Assembly: GCF_036226605.1 (NCBI RefSeq)
Contig: NZ_CP109000.1
Location: 2,104,501 to 2,168,500 of the forward strand
Direction of reading: 5' to 3'
Length of the DNA stretch: 64,000 nt
DNA from: Streptomyces sp. NBC_00704
Lineage (GTDB): Bacteria; Actinomycetota; Actinomycetes; Streptomycetales; Streptomycetaceae
The first letter of the stretch is position 1; the number at the start of each line of letters is the position of its first letter. Positions 48,127 to 60,421 of the stretch are shown in pieces. Position numbers and translations under genes: made by a program. Under the pieces are notes generated by a model that worked only from the letters and a program-made list of their open reading frames with translations, did not search any database and was not told where the DNA came from.

Positions 48127-48924
48127 TCACCACTCCAGGGCATAAGGCCTGCCGCTGCCCGCGAAGTGGCCGACGTTGACGCATTCGGTCGCCCCGATCC
48201 GCATCCGGCGCGCGAGCGGCTGGTGGACGTGGCCGAACAGGGAGTAGCGGGGGCGGGTGCGGCGGATGGCGTCCAGGAGGGCGCGGCTGCCGCGTTCGAA
48301 GCGGCGGGCCACGGTGTCGTAGACGAGTTCCGGCACCTCCGGCGGGATGTGGGTGCACAGCACGTCGACCTCGCCGACGGCCTCGATCTTCGCCGCGTAC
48401 TCCTCGTCGCTGATCTCGTACGGGGTGCGCATCGGGGTGCGCAGGCCGCCGCCGACGAAGCCGAAGACGCGGCCGCCGATCTCGACCCGCTCGCCGTCGA
48501 GGACGGTCGTGCCGGGGCCGGCGAACTCGGGCCACAGCTGGGGCATGTCGACGTTGCCGTAGGTGGCGTAGGTCGGCGTCGGGAAGGCGGGGAACAGCTC
48601 GCCGTACTGCTTGCGGACCGCCCGCTCGATGAGGGCCGCCCGGTCGCCGCCCACGCCGCCCCACAACCGGGCGCCCAGCTCGCGGGCCTCCTCGAAGCGG
48701 CGGGCGGTGCGCAGCTCGACGATGCGGTCGGCGTTCTCCACGCCGAACAGGTCGGGGAAGATCCCGCGGGAGTGGTCGGCGTAGTCCAGGAAGAGGACGA
48801 GGTCGCCCAGGCAGATCAGCGCGTCCGCGCCGTCGCCGGCCCGGGCCAGGTCGCGTGCGTTGCCGTGCACGTCGCTGACCACGTGGATACGTGTCCTGGG
48901 GTGCGCGGGCGGTGTGGATGCCAT
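48127..48924 (-). CDS. Metallophosphoesterase
   Basis: A 265-aa calcineurin-like phosphoesterase: VVSDVHGNARDL (first metal Asp and His), LICLGDLVLF (metal Asp), YATYGNVDMPQL (Asn), DVLCTHIPP and SLFGHVHQPLA (His). The ATG at 48924 lies 8 bp after TACCCT, so a leaderless mRNA is possible; a TTG at 48933 would add three residues. It diverges from the acyl-CoA ligase gene. Substrate unknown. Confidence 0.88.
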   Translation of the reverse strand: MASTPPAHPRTRIHVVSDVHGNARDLARAGDGADALICLGDLVLFLDYADHSRGIFPDLFGVENADRIVELRTARRFEEARELGARLWGGVGGDRAALIERAVRKQYGELFPAFPTPTYATYGNVDMPQLWPEFAGPGTTVLDGERVEIGGRVFGFVGGGLRTPMRTPYEISDEEYAAKIEAVGEVDVLCTHIPPEVPELVYDTVARRFERGSRALLDAIRRTRPRYSLFGHVHQPLARRMRIGATECVNVGHFAGSGRPYALEW

Positions 48925-49248
48925 GTCGATCAAGGGTAGGGGTGTGGGGCACAGGTGAACAGTGGCGGCCGGGATAGCGGTTACTGGCCAGTCAGTAAAG
49001 TGGTGGACTACTGTCGGCCGGGAGACATCAATCTGTGTGACGCAGCGAACATCTCGCCGGACCCCCCTGTCGAAGAGGCCATACCGGCGGGTAACGTCCG
49101 GGCAGTCCAGTCGTGCTCAGGATTTCAACCAACGAGATTCACCGGATCCACGGGGTCCGCCGAGATTCCTGAGCGCAGCCCGAGCCTTGGACCGCACCGT
49201 CGCATCGCACAACGTCGTGGCGCCGGCGCCCTATGAGGAGCAGCAGTC
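48925..49248. other. Upstream region of the acyl-CoA ligase gene
   Basis: About 324 bp between divergent genes, with the TetR-type palindrome at 48981-48998 and TACTGT (49009-49014) as a possible -10 for the ligase gene, which would leave a leader of about 230 nt. Short in-frame ORFs cross the leader, but none has a convincing start. Confidence 0.5.
48981..48998. promoter_or_regulatory. Palindromic operator upstream of the acyl-CoA ligase gene
   Basis: TTACTG-GCCAGT-CAGTAA is a perfect 6-bp-arm inverted repeat. The inner 14 bp ACTGGCCAGTCAGT differ at one base from the operator at 15476-15489 (ACTGACCAGTCAGT). A TetR-type regulator is likely. Confidence 0.65.
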
Positions 49249-51045
49249 TTGCGCGAGTTCAGCCTTCCGGCTTTGTACGAGGTCCCTGCGGACGGCAACC
49301 TGACCGACATCGTCCGCAGAAACGCCGCGCAGCATCCCGACGTCGCCGTCATCGCCCGCAAGGTGGACGGCGCCTGGCAGGACGTGACGGCCACGGCGTT
49401 CCTCGCCGAGGTGCACGCGGCCGCCAAGGGCCTCATCGCCTCCGGCGTCCAGCCCGGCGACCGGGTGGGCCTGATGTCGCGCACCCGCTACGAGTGGACG
49501 CTGCTGGACTTCGCGATCTGGTGCGCGGGCGCGGTCACCGTGCCCGTCTACGAGACCAGCTCCCCCGAGCAGGTGCAGTGGATCCTCTCGGACTCCGGCG
49601 CGACGGCCGTCGTCGTCGAGCTGGACGCCCACGCGGCGACCGTGGAGTCGGTGCGCGAGTCGCTGCCCTCGCTCAAGCACGTCTGGCAGATCGAGGCGGG
49701 GGGCGTCGAGGAGCTCGGGCGGCTCGGCCGCGACGTCGGCGACCAGGTCGTCGAGGAGCGCAGCTCGCAGGCCGGGGCGGACGACCCGGCGACCATCGTG
49801 TACACCTCGGGCACGACCGGCCGGCCCAAGGGCTGTGTGCTCACCCACCGCAGCTTCTTCGCCGAGTGCGGCAACGTCGTGGAGCGCCTGCGGCCGCTGT
49901 TCCGCACCGGCGAGTGCAGCGTCCTGCTGTTCCTGCCGCTCGCGCACGTCTTCGGCCGGCTGGTGCAGATCGCCCCGATGATGGCGCCGATCAAGCTGGG
50001 CACGGTCCCGGACATCAAGAACCTCACCGACGAACTGGCGTCCTTCCGCCCGACGCTGATCCTGGGCGTGCCGCGGGTCTTCGAGAAGGTGTACAACTCG
50101 GCGCGCGCCAAGGCGCAGGCGGACGGCAAGGGCGCGATCTTCGACAAGGCGGCGGACACCGCGATCGCGTACAGCAAGGCGCTGGAACTGCCGGGCGGCC
50201 CGCCGCTGAAGCTGAAGATCAAGCACAAGGTGTTCGACAAGCTGGTCTACAGCAAGCTGCGCGCGGTGCTCGGCGGCAGGGGCGAGTACGCGATCTCCGG
50301 CGGCGCCCCGCTGGGCGAGCGCCTCGGTCATTTCTTCCGCGGCATCGGCTTCACCGTCCTGGAGGGCTACGGCCTGACGGAGTCCTGCGCGGCGACCGCC
50401 TTCAACCCGTGGGACCGGCAGAAGATCGGCACGGTCGGCCAGCCGCTGCCCGGCTCGGTGGTGCGCATCGCGGACGACGGCGAGGTGCTGCTGCACGGCG
50501 AGCACCTGTTCAAGGAGTACTGGAACAACCCGGGCGCGACCGCGGAGGCGCTGGCCGACGGCTGGTTCCACACGGGCGACATCGGCACCCTGGACGAGGA
50601 CGGCTATCTCGCGATCACCGGCCGCAAGAAGGAGATCATCGTCACCGCGGGCGGCAAGAACGTCGCCCCGGCCGTGATCGAGGACCGCATCCGCGCGCAC
50701 GCGCTGGTCGCGGAGTGCATGGTGGTGGGCGACGGGCGGCCGTTCGTGGGCGCGCTGGTCACCATCGACGAGGAGTTCCTGGGCCGCTGGGCTTCCGACC
50801 ACGGCAAGCCGGCGGGTTCGACCGCGGCGTCGCTGCGCGAGGACGCCGACCTGCACGCGGCCATCCAGGCGGCGATCGACGACGGCAACGCCGCGGTCTC
50901 GAAGGCGGAATCGGTGCGGAAGTTCCGCATTCTCTCCTCCCAGTTCACGGAGGACTCGGGCCACCTCACGCCGTCCCTGAAGCTCAAGCGCAATGTGGTG
51001 GCGAAGGACTACGCGGGCGAGATCGAGGCGATCTACGCCAAGTAG
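49249..51045 (+). CDS. Long-chain fatty-acid--CoA ligase (AMP-forming)
   Basis: A 598-aa acyl-CoA synthetase. The ATP motif IVYTSGTTGRPKGCVLTHRSF, the A5 motif EGYGLTESCA and GYLAITGRKKEIIVTAGGKNVAP, then the late Lys in SLKLKRNVVAKDY, are all present, the pattern of long-chain enzymes (FadD15/ACSL group). The start is TTG 49249 with GAGGAG 8 bp upstream. M. tuberculosis fadD15 (Rv2187) is in the same order relative to pimB'. The upstream palindrome suggests fatty-acid- or TetR-type control. Confidence 0.93.
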   Translation: MREFSLPALYEVPADGNLTDIVRRNAAQHPDVAVIARKVDGAWQDVTATAFLAEVHAAAKGLIASGVQPGDRVGLMSRTRYEWTLLDFAIWCAGAVTVPVYETSSPEQVQWILSDSGATAVVVELDAHAATVESVRESLPSLKHVWQIEAGGVEELGRLGRDVGDQVVEERSSQAGADDPATIVYTSGTTGRPKGCVLTHRSFFAECGNVVERLRPLFRTGECSVLLFLPLAHVFGRLVQIAPMMAPIKLGTVPDIKNLTDELASFRPTLILGVPRVFEKVYNSARAKAQADGKGAIFDKAADTAIAYSKALELPGGPPLKLKIKHKVFDKLVYSKLRAVLGGRGEYAISGGAPLGERLGHFFRGIGFTVLEGYGLTESCAATAFNPWDRQKIGTVGQPLPGSVVRIADDGEVLLHGEHLFKEYWNNPGATAEALADGWFHTGDIGTLDEDGYLAITGRKKEIIVTAGGKNVAPAVIEDRIRAHALVAECMVVGDGRPFVGALVTIDEEFLGRWASDHGKPAGSTAASLREDADLHAAIQAAIDDGNAAVSKAESVRKFRILSSQFTEDSGHLTPSLKLKRNVVAKDYAGEIEAIYAK

Positions 51046-51073
51046 CGGCCTCTGAAGGGCTGCTGACGGCACG

Positions 51074-53906
<2,833 letters not shown>

Positions 53907-54058
53907 CGCGCCCGACCCTACCCAAACCCCGCACGCCGGCCCCGACCGAGGCGGAGCGGGCCTGGCTGCGTGAGGCGATCGAGGAGCTGACGGCGCGGGG
54001 CGGGGCCGGGGGACCGGACCGGGCGGCCGAGTCGTCGTGACCGCGCCGCCGGGGGCGC

Positions 54059-55261
54059 TCAGCCGAGCCGGCTCTTCAGGTAGGCCTGCCAGTCGGCCGT
54101 GAACCGCGGGAGCGAGGTGTGCAGGACGTCCTTCAGCGCGCCCTCCACCGCCCCCGGCCGCTCCTCGTGCTCCCCGACGGCCCGGTAGAACGCGTCGAGC
54201 CGCGCCTCTCCCCAGCGCTCGGCGATCATCCGGCAGGCCAGCCAGCCGCCCTCGTACGCCTCGGCCAGCCGGCTCGCGTCGCCGGAGAACGCGAAGTCGC
54301 CGTCCGCGGGCAGCGCCGACGGGACGCTCCCGGTCATGACGGAGTGCTGAAGTTCCGGCGCGACCTCGGGCGGGGTGCGTCCGGTGCCGCGGTAGCCGAC
54401 CCAGTCGGCGTACCCCTCGGACAGCCACAGCGGGGTCGCGGCGCCGGTGTGGGCCCGGGTCGCGACATGGGTCGTCTCGTGGGTGAGGACCACCTGCCGG
54501 CCGACCTGGCCGAGCATGCCGTACGCGTCGGGGTTGACGACGACCCGGTCCGCGGGCGTCCTCGCCCGCCCGCCCGTCTCCCCCGTCGTCACCGCGGCGA
54601 TCCCCCGGTAGGCGGCGGCCGGCGAGCCGAGCAGCCCCGCCATGCCCGCCAGCGACCTGGGCACCAGGACGACGACATGGCCCGCCCAGGCCGTGCCCCA
54701 GGCCGCCGACACCGCGGGGACGGCGTCGTCGGCCAGTTCCGCGAAGGACCGCAGCCGGCCCCCGGACTGCCCGACGCCCAGCACCAGGCTGTGCTCCCCC
54801 CGCACGACGTTCACCGTGCCCTGGTCCCACAGCTGCTGGCCGGTCTCCTTCGCGGGCTTCTCCGACGTCACCGACCACCGGCCGCCCGCGCCCAGGGCCA
54901 GGCGCACGGTGCGCTTCACGACCACCGGGGCCCGGTCGTAGTCCGCCACCCGGTAGCTCAGCTCGGCGTCCGCGGTCGCGGTGTCCCCGCCGCGCCGCAG
55001 CGCCGTCACCCGGTAGGACCAGGCCGCGAGCGGGACGGCCCGCACGGCGGCGAACCCGGCGGCGTCGCCGGTGGCCGCGTACGCGCGCGCGTCACGGTCG
55101 AGGACGGCGGCGGCCCGCCGGTCGAGCAGCCCCTGCACCTCGGCCCGCGCACCGTCGGCCGGGGCCCGGCCGCCGCAGGCGACCAGGGAGGCGAGGAGCG
55201 CGACGACCACCGGCCAGGGCCCCACGGCCCGGCATGCGCGCACCCGCCCTCGACCGGTCAT
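54059..55261 (-). CDS. Lipoprotein with zinc-peptidase-like domain
   Basis: A 400-aa secreted lipoprotein. The N-terminus has a signal peptide ending in a lipobox (LLASLVAC, Cys29). The core contains HETTH within VVLTHETTHVATRAHTG, followed by GLU in LSEGYADW 23-25 residues later, the HEXXH-E pattern of gluzincin metallopeptidases (peptidase MA/M1-like). The substrate is unknown; a membrane-surface protease is likely. GTG/ATG at 55261. Confidence 0.85.
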   Translation of the reverse strand: MTGRGRVRACRAVGPWPVVVALLASLVACGGRAPADGARAEVQGLLDRRAAAVLDRDARAYAATGDAAGFAAVRAVPLAAWSYRVTALRRGGDTATADAELSYRVADYDRAPVVVKRTVRLALGAGGRWSVTSEKPAKETGQQLWDQGTVNVVRGEHSLVLGVGQSGGRLRSFAELADDAVPAVSAAWGTAWAGHVVVLVPRSLAGMAGLLGSPAAAYRGIAAVTTGETGGRARTPADRVVVNPDAYGMLGQVGRQVVLTHETTHVATRAHTGAATPLWLSEGYADWVGYRGTGRTPPEVAPELQHSVMTGSVPSALPADGDFAFSGDASRLAEAYEGGWLACRMIAERWGEARLDAFYRAVGEHEERPGAVEGALKDVLHTSLPRFTADWQAYLKSRLG

Positions 55262-55301
55262 CCACCCGATCGTACGGCGGCCGGGGCGTGCGGGGCGCGG
55301 G

Positions 55302-56324
55302 TCAGGGCCTGGTGACGGACGAGACCGGCATCATGCCGACCGGGTCGTAGCGCACCGGCGCGCCCGGATAGGGGGCGTGGATGACCTGCCCGTTGCCGAC
55401 GTACATGCCGACATGGCTGGCGTCGGAGCGGTAGGTGACGATGTCGCCGGGCTGTGCCTGCGAGAGCGGGACCCGCCGGCCGGCGTGCGCCTGGGCCTGC
55501 GAGGTGCGCGGCAGCGAGACGCCGGCCTGCGCGTACGACCACTGCATGAGGCCCGAACAGTCGAAGCCGGAGGGCCCGTTGGCGCCCCAGACGTAGGGCC
55601 TGCCCAGCGCGGAGCGGACGGCGGCCAGCGCGGCGGCCGCCCGGCCGGACGCCGGGACCTCGCCCGAGAGGGCGGGCAGGCCCTCGCGGCCGGAGCGGGA
55701 GGCCCGGTCGTAGGCGGCGCGGTCCCCGGCGGACAGGGAGTCCAGCAGCTTCCTGGCCCGGGCGAGCTTCTGCTCCACGGCCCGCTTGTGGCCGACCACG
55801 GCCTTGCGGCTCCTCTCCAGGTCGGCGAGCTTGCGGGCGGCCTCCGAGCGCTCCTGGTCCAGCTCGCGCAACGCGCCCTGCAGTTCCCTCAGTTCACCGG
55901 CCTGGTGGGCGGTGATGCGGTCCAGGACGGACGCCCTGGCGAGGTACTCCTCCGGGTCGTCGGAGAGCAGCAGCGCCAGGGACGGGTCGAGACCGCCGGA
56001 GCGGTACTGGGCGCCGGCCAGCGAACCGAGCTGATCGCGCAGGCCGTTGACGCGCTCCTGCTGCCGGGCGATGCGGTCCTGGGCGTCCGTGACCTGCCTG
56101 CGCAGGGCGTCGGCGCTCTCGTCGGCCTTGTTGTAGGCCTCGGTGGCCTTCTCGGCCTCCTCGTAGAGACGGTCCACCTCGGCACGGGTGCCGTCGTGCG
56201 GCGCGGCCGTGGCCGGTACGGCGGACACGGCGCCGAGGGCGGCGGCCGCGACGGACAGCACGCTCAGGGCGCTGGAGGCGCCCCGGTCGAACCCGGACTG
56301 TGCAAGGCGGCGATGGGACCCCAC
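55302..56324 (-). CDS. NlpC/P60-family peptidoglycan endopeptidase
   Basis: A 340-aa secreted hydrolase. Signal peptide ending near ATAAP (about residue 40), then a long coiled coil (residues ~45-225), and a C-terminal NlpC/P60 domain with catalytic Cys in GFDCSGLMQWSY, His in DASHVGMYVGNGQVIHAP. RipA-like, cleaving within peptidoglycan peptides. GTG 56324 is used. It follows a close paralog (56547-57587) with a hairpin terminator between. Confidence 0.93.
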   Translation of the reverse strand: MGSHRRLAQSGFDRGASSALSVLSVAAAALGAVSAVPATAAPHDGTRAEVDRLYEEAEKATEAYNKADESADALRRQVTDAQDRIARQQERVNGLRDQLGSLAGAQYRSGGLDPSLALLLSDDPEEYLARASVLDRITAHQAGELRELQGALRELDQERSEAARKLADLERSRKAVVGHKRAVEQKLARARKLLDSLSAGDRAAYDRASRSGREGLPALSGEVPASGRAAAALAAVRSALGRPYVWGANGPSGFDCSGLMQWSYAQAGVSLPRTSQAQAHAGRRVPLSQAQPGDIVTYRSDASHVGMYVGNGQVIHAPYPGAPVRYDPVGMMPVSSVTRP

Positions 56325-56422
56325 GAGAAGCCGCGCTCCTTCCACCGGTGGACAGGGAAACGCGGCAGACAGTAGCCCCGCGACGGGGGGTCGGCCAAAG
56401 ACCTCGGCGGGCACGCACAGTG

Positions 56423-56458
56423 ACGCCCCGCCGCTGACGCAGGTCACCGGCGGGGCGT
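56423..56458 (-). terminator. Hairpin between the two NlpC/P60 genes
   Basis: ACGCCCCGCCG pairs perfectly with CGGCGGGGCGT over a 14-nt loop. It lies after the upstream gene's stop (56547) and before the second gene's start, so the two genes probably have separate transcripts. Confidence 0.6.
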
Positions 56459-56546
56459 GGGGTCACTCCTCGTCGTCATGATTCGCCCGTTCGGGCGGCG
56501 TGGCGTCCTGATCCCGGAGCCGGACCGGACCCCGCCGCGGCGTGGG

Positions 56547-57587
56547 TCAGACCCGGACGCCGAACATGAACGGGCCGCCGATCGTGCTCATCGACTCGTA
56601 GCGCACGACGGTTCCGGTGCGCGGCGCGTGGATGATCTGGCCGTTGCCGGCGTACAGACCGACGTGGTGCAGGTCGTTGAAGAAGAACACCAGGTCGCCG
56701 ACCTTGAGGCCGCTCTGCGAGTAGATGCGCGTGCCGTAGTTGGCCTGCGCCTCCGAGGTCCGCGGGATGCCGACGCCGGCCTGGCCGTAGGCCCAGGAGG
56801 TGAGGCCCGAGCAGTCGTACATGGCGGTGCCGGTGGAGCCGTAGTGGTACGGCTTGCCGAGCTGGCTCTGCGCGGCCTGGAAGGCGGCCATGGCCCGGCC
56901 GGAGCCGGTGGGGGCGTCGCCGAGGTCGACCCGCTGGCCGGCGTCCCGGCTGGCGCGGGTGTCGGCGGCGGCGAGGGCCGCCTTCTCCTTGGCCGTCAGC
57001 GTGTTGAGGAGCTTGCGCGCCTCGGCGAGCTTGGCCTGGACTTCCTTCTTCTTCTTGCCCAGTTCGGTGCGGGTGGTGGCGAGGTCCTTGAGCTTGCCGG
57101 TGGCCTCGGTGCGCTGCTGGGCGAGCTCGCGCTGCTTCTCCTGGATCTTCTTGAGCGCCGCGACCTGCTGGCCGCTCAGCTGGTCGGCGGTCGACGCCTT
57201 GTCCAGGAAGTCGTCCGGGTCCGAGGAGAGAAGGAGCTGGAGGGAGGGGTCTATGGACCCGGTGCGGTACTGGGCGGCGGCCGCGAGCCCCATGGAGTCG
57301 CGCAGCTCGTTGAGGTCCGCCTGACCGCGGGCCACGTTGTCCTGGATGGTGGAGATCTCCTTCTGGAGCTTCTCCTGCTTCTCCTGGGCCCCGTTGAACG
57401 TCTCGGTGGCCTGCTCCGCCTCTTCGTAGAGCTTGTCGACCTTGCTCTTGACCTCGTCCTTGCTGAGCTTCTCGCTGGGCGCCGCGTTGGCGGCCTGGGA
57501 GCTGAGCACGACGGCAGCGGCGGCTGCGGTGGTCAGGACGGTCACGCGTGCGCGACTCGGCTGCTTCGGTCGACGGTGGGACGCCAC
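56547..57587 (-). CDS. NlpC/P60-family peptidoglycan endopeptidase
   Basis: A 346-aa RipA-like hydrolase. The basic N-terminus and hydrophobic signal (VTVLTTAAAAAVVLSSQAANA) are followed by coiled coil to ~residue 225 and the NlpC/P60 domain with Cys in MYDCSGLTSWAYGQAG and His in LHHVGLYAGNGQIIHAPRTG. GTG 57587 has AAGGAG 9 nt upstream; an in-frame GTG at 57617 is possible. It is the closer of two adjacent paralogs to a promoter with nested inverted repeats. Confidence 0.93.
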   Translation of the reverse strand: MASHRRPKQPSRARVTVLTTAAAAAVVLSSQAANAAPSEKLSKDEVKSKVDKLYEEAEQATETFNGAQEKQEKLQKEISTIQDNVARGQADLNELRDSMGLAAAAQYRTGSIDPSLQLLLSSDPDDFLDKASTADQLSGQQVAALKKIQEKQRELAQQRTEATGKLKDLATTRTELGKKKKEVQAKLAEARKLLNTLTAKEKAALAAADTRASRDAGQRVDLGDAPTGSGRAMAAFQAAQSQLGKPYHYGSTGTAMYDCSGLTSWAYGQAGVGIPRTSEAQANYGTRIYSQSGLKVGDLVFFFNDLHHVGLYAGNGQIIHAPRTGTVVRYESMSTIGGPFMFGVRV

Positions 57588-57691
57588 GGAGACGGGCTCC
57601 TTCTTTTGAGTGATCACCCGTGTGGAGGTTCGAGGCCTGACCTTAGTGACCTTGCCGTGATCAGTTCAAATCCTCAGGAGAAAAAAACCCA

Positions 57692-57770
57692 TCACGCAAC
57701 GCAGTTTTTTCACTCAACTCACGAGCAGTAGTGCGCGATTGACGCTACGTTGCGTGACGATTGCGTCAAT
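57692..57770 (-). promoter_or_regulatory. Promoter and nested inverted repeats before the NlpC/P60 gene
   Basis: On the minus strand TTGACG (57769-57764) and TAGCGT (57747-57742) are 16 bp apart. Two inverted repeats are nested: ATTGACGC/GCGTCAAT (57738-57745 and 57763-57770) spanning the promoter, and TCACGCAACG/CGTTGCGTGA (57692-57701 and 57748-57757). The leader is about 150 nt. No c-di-AMP riboswitch is recognised. Confidence 0.5.
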
Positions 57771-57799
57771 ACGGTCATCAACCCTGCGAACGCCGACCT

Positions 57800-59143
57800 T
57801 CAGGACAGGCGCTTCAGAAGCACCGCGGAAGCCACCGGCCGGGCGCCCACCTTGGCCACCCCGTCGGCCACCTCACGGTCGGTCGAGGCCACGATGACCG
57901 GGCGGCCGGACGGCTCGGCCCGCACCAGCTGACGGATCAGCTCGTCGGCCGTGACGCCCGGCTTGGAGAACAGCACCCGCACCCCGCGCGGCGGCGCGAG
58001 CAGCACCGGAGCGGCCAGTTCGGCACCGTCGAAGACACAGGTGACCTCAGCGCCGGTCTGCGCGGCGAGCTGCGAGAGCTGCCCCAGCAGCCGCAACCGC
58101 TGCTTCTCCAGCGGCATCTGCGGATAGCCGGTCTTGGTGACGTTGTAGCCGTCGACGACGAGGTGCGCCTGCGGCAGCGCGAGCAACTGGTCGAGAATGG
58201 CCGGATCGTGCTCCGACAGGGCCCGGGCGGCGATGTCCTTGGGGGTCATCCGGCCCGGCTCGACCGCCTCGACGGTCTCCGCCGGCCGCACCGACACCGG
58301 GGGCAGCGCCAGTTCCCGGCGCAGCCCCTGGGCCGCGTCCAGCACGGTGTCCAGCAGCAGCCGCACCCGCATGTCCTCCACGCTGCGGCCCTCGCGCGCC
58401 GCCCGCCGGGTGGCCTCCAGGGCCGCCTCCGCCTCGCCCAGCCGCGACTTCAGCCGCCGGGTCTCGCTCTCGGCGGCGGACACCTGGGCGTGCGCCTCGG
58501 CGCGCACGGTCTCCGTCTCGGCCTGCACCCTGCGCAGCGCGGCCTCGCCCCGCTTGACGTCGCTGAGGGCCGAGCGCAGCTTGCGGTGCAGCGACTCGGC
58601 CTCCTTCTTCGCCGCGTCCAGCTCGGCGCGCAGCCGCTCGGTGTCCGCGCGGGTCTGCTCCCGGGCCCGGTCCAGCTCCTCGCGCAGCCGTTCCAGTTCG
58701 GCCCGGCTCTCCTCGTCGGCCCGTTCCGCGTCGGCCCGCTGGGCCTCCTCGCCGGCCGCGGTGACCAGCTTCACCCAGCCGGCGGGCCGCAGTACGTAGG
58801 CCGCGGCCGCCACGTCGAGCGGGTCCGCGGCCGGGGTCGGCGAGCCGGAGTCGAGGGCGCCGGACAGTTCCGGCTGGGCCTCTCTGTACTTCTCGGCGAT
58901 GCGCTGCCGGAACAGCGGATCGGTCTCCAGCGCGGCCGCCATCGCGGTCCCCGCGAACTTGGCCCGTCGATTGGGGGCGAACCGGGCGTACTGCCGCAAC
59001 TGCGTGGGCAGTTCGCCGACCGTCAGCCCGCCGAAGCCGTCGGAGACGATCGTGACGACCCTGCGCCGCACGCCGTCCGGCAGCGGACGGTCGAGCATCT
59101 CGGCGGCGCCGTCGCCCGGCCCCCCGCCTGCGCTCTCCACCAT
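57800..59143 (-). CDS. NYN-domain protein (YacP-like), coiled coil
   Basis: A 447-aa protein. The N-terminal ~100 residues are followed by a long charged coiled coil (residues ~130-260, LERLREELDRAREQTRADT) and a C-terminal YacP/NYN-type nuclease fold: LVVDGYNVTKTGYP with the metal Asp, VTCVFDGAELA, and IVASTDREVADGV. YacP-family proteins act as RNases or in rRNA processing. ATG 59143. It lies 70 bp downstream of the small zinc-binding gene. Specific role unknown. Confidence 0.85.
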   Translation of the reverse strand: MVESAGGGPGDGAAEMLDRPLPDGVRRRVVTIVSDGFGGLTVGELPTQLRQYARFAPNRRAKFAGTAMAAALETDPLFRQRIAEKYREAQPELSGALDSGSPTPAADPLDVAAAAYVLRPAGWVKLVTAAGEEAQRADAERADEESRAELERLREELDRAREQTRADTERLRAELDAAKKEAESLHRKLRSALSDVKRGEAALRRVQAETETVRAEAHAQVSAAESETRRLKSRLGEAEAALEATRRAAREGRSVEDMRVRLLLDTVLDAAQGLRRELALPPVSVRPAETVEAVEPGRMTPKDIAARALSEHDPAILDQLLALPQAHLVVDGYNVTKTGYPQMPLEKQRLRLLGQLSQLAAQTGAEVTCVFDGAELAAPVLLAPPRGVRVLFSKPGVTADELIRQLVRAEPSGRPVIVASTDREVADGVAKVGARPVASAVLLKRLS

Positions 59144-59213
59144 CCGTCACACCCCAATATCCGTGCGGGCCCTCCCCCGCTCTCGCCGTCGCTCGAGCGG
59201 GGGGACCCCACCG

Positions 59214-59453
59214 TCAGGAACCGGCGCCCGGCCGGTCCACGAGTTCCACCTGGTCCACGGCGTTGCACCAGCGGCACCGCACCGACTCGATGGTCTCACT
59301 GACCACGTCGCGCTCCTCGACCTTCGGCTCACCGGCGAGGTCGAGGTGCACGTACTCGACGACCTTCGACGAGCGCGTCACGTCGAACCTCGTGAGGTTG
59401 CCGCAGAGCGTGCAGCGCCACCGTGTCGTGGCGGTCGGCAGGGGAACCGTCAT
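59214..59453 (-). CDS. Small zinc-ribbon-like protein
   Basis: A 79-aa protein with two Cys pairs, CTLCG (residues ~14-17) and CRWCN (~60-63), probably binding one zinc. The middle is acidic and beta-rich. It lies directly upstream of the NYN-domain gene on the same strand (70 bp), likely co-transcribed. No function assigned. ATG 59453. Confidence 0.75.
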   Translation of the reverse strand: MTVPLPTATTRWRCTLCGNLTRFDVTRSSKVVEYVHLDLAGEPKVEERDVVSETIESVRCRWCNAVDQVELVDRPGAGS

Positions 59454-59635
59454 CGTGACTTTCCGCTCCTTCTAGTGTCCCGCTTCTGGTGCCGGGGTCG
59501 GGCCGGAGGCTCCCCCGTGCGTGTGGCTCGTAACCCTACGGCCTGGCGGGTACTCGCCGCCCGTCCGTCCACGGGGGCCGTCCGGCGGCGAGGCGGCCCA
59601 CGGGAGTGCGTCCCGTTACGTCATGCTTTGTAGCC

Positions 59636-60421
59636 ATGACCAGCAACTGGAGCGGGCCGGTCCGCAGGGCGCTCCGCACCTCCCCGGCGCCGGTGACCCA
59701 CGGCCTGATCGCCCTGTGCTGTCTGATCTTCGTGATCGGTCCCGCCTCGGGTTTCAACCCGGCGTACGGCGCGGGCGGCGGGCTGCCGGCCGCGCAGCGC
59801 GCCTACTTCCGCCGCTGGGGCGTGGTGCCCGCCGAACTCTTCGACGGCGCTCCCGGCGCCGTCCTGAGCCCGGCCACCGCCCTCTTCGTGCACGGCAGCT
59901 GGGTGCACCTGCTGGGCAACATGCTGTTCCTCTTCGTCTTCGGGGCCATGACCGAGCGCCGGATGGGCCGCCTTCAGTTCGCGCTCTTCTACACCTGCTG
60001 CGGCTCCCTGGCCCTGCTGGGCTACGCGGCCGCGAACGCCGAGTCGTCGCAGTCCCTGGTGGGCGCCTCGGGCGCGATCTCGGCGGTGCTCGGAGCGTTC
60101 CTGTACCTGTTCCCGCGGGCGCGGGTGACCAGTCTCCTGCCGTTCCTGTTCTTCCTTCCGCTGCGCTTCCCCGCCTGGGTCGTGCTGCCCTTCTGGGCGG
60201 GCCTGCAATGGGTGGGGGCGGGGCGGTCCCCGCACGGGCCCGGGGTGGCGTACCTGGCCCACCTGGTCGGTTTCGGCCTGGGGCTCCTCTACGCGTGGGC
60301 CCGCTTCGGCGAGCGCCGCGGCGCCGGGGACGGCCCCGGAAGGGCGGCGGGGGGAGACGGGCGGGCGACTAGAGTGAAGGCCGCCCCAGCTCCGGCCCCC
60401 GAGGGAGAGAACCAGCCGTGA
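59636..60421 (+). CDS. Rhomboid-family intramembrane serine protease
   Basis: A 261-aa multi-spanning protein. The motifs are the HGSWVHLLGNMLFLFVFG helix (His/Asn), the catalytic Ser in VGASGAISAVLGAFL, and the His in VAYLAHLVGFGLGLL, all as in rhomboids. A C-terminal Gly/Ala-rich cytoplasmic tail follows. ATG 59636 is used. The stop overlaps the GTG of the next gene. Confidence 0.92.
   Translation: MTSNWSGPVRRALRTSPAPVTHGLIALCCLIFVIGPASGFNPAYGAGGGLPAAQRAYFRRWGVVPAELFDGAPGAVLSPATALFVHGSWVHLLGNMLFLFVFGAMTERRMGRLQFALFYTCCGSLALLGYAAANAESSQSLVGASGAISAVLGAFLYLFPRARVTSLLPFLFFLPLRFPAWVVLPFWAGLQWVGAGRSPHGPGVAYLAHLVGFGLGLLYAWARFGERRGAGDGPGRAAGGDGRATRVKAAPAPAPEGENQP

Noticed and set aside
57588..57760. 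c-di-AMP (ydaO-type) riboswitch before the NlpC/P60 gene
   Set aside because: Expected because some Streptomyces wall hydrolases carry one, but none of its conserved blocks could be recognised.
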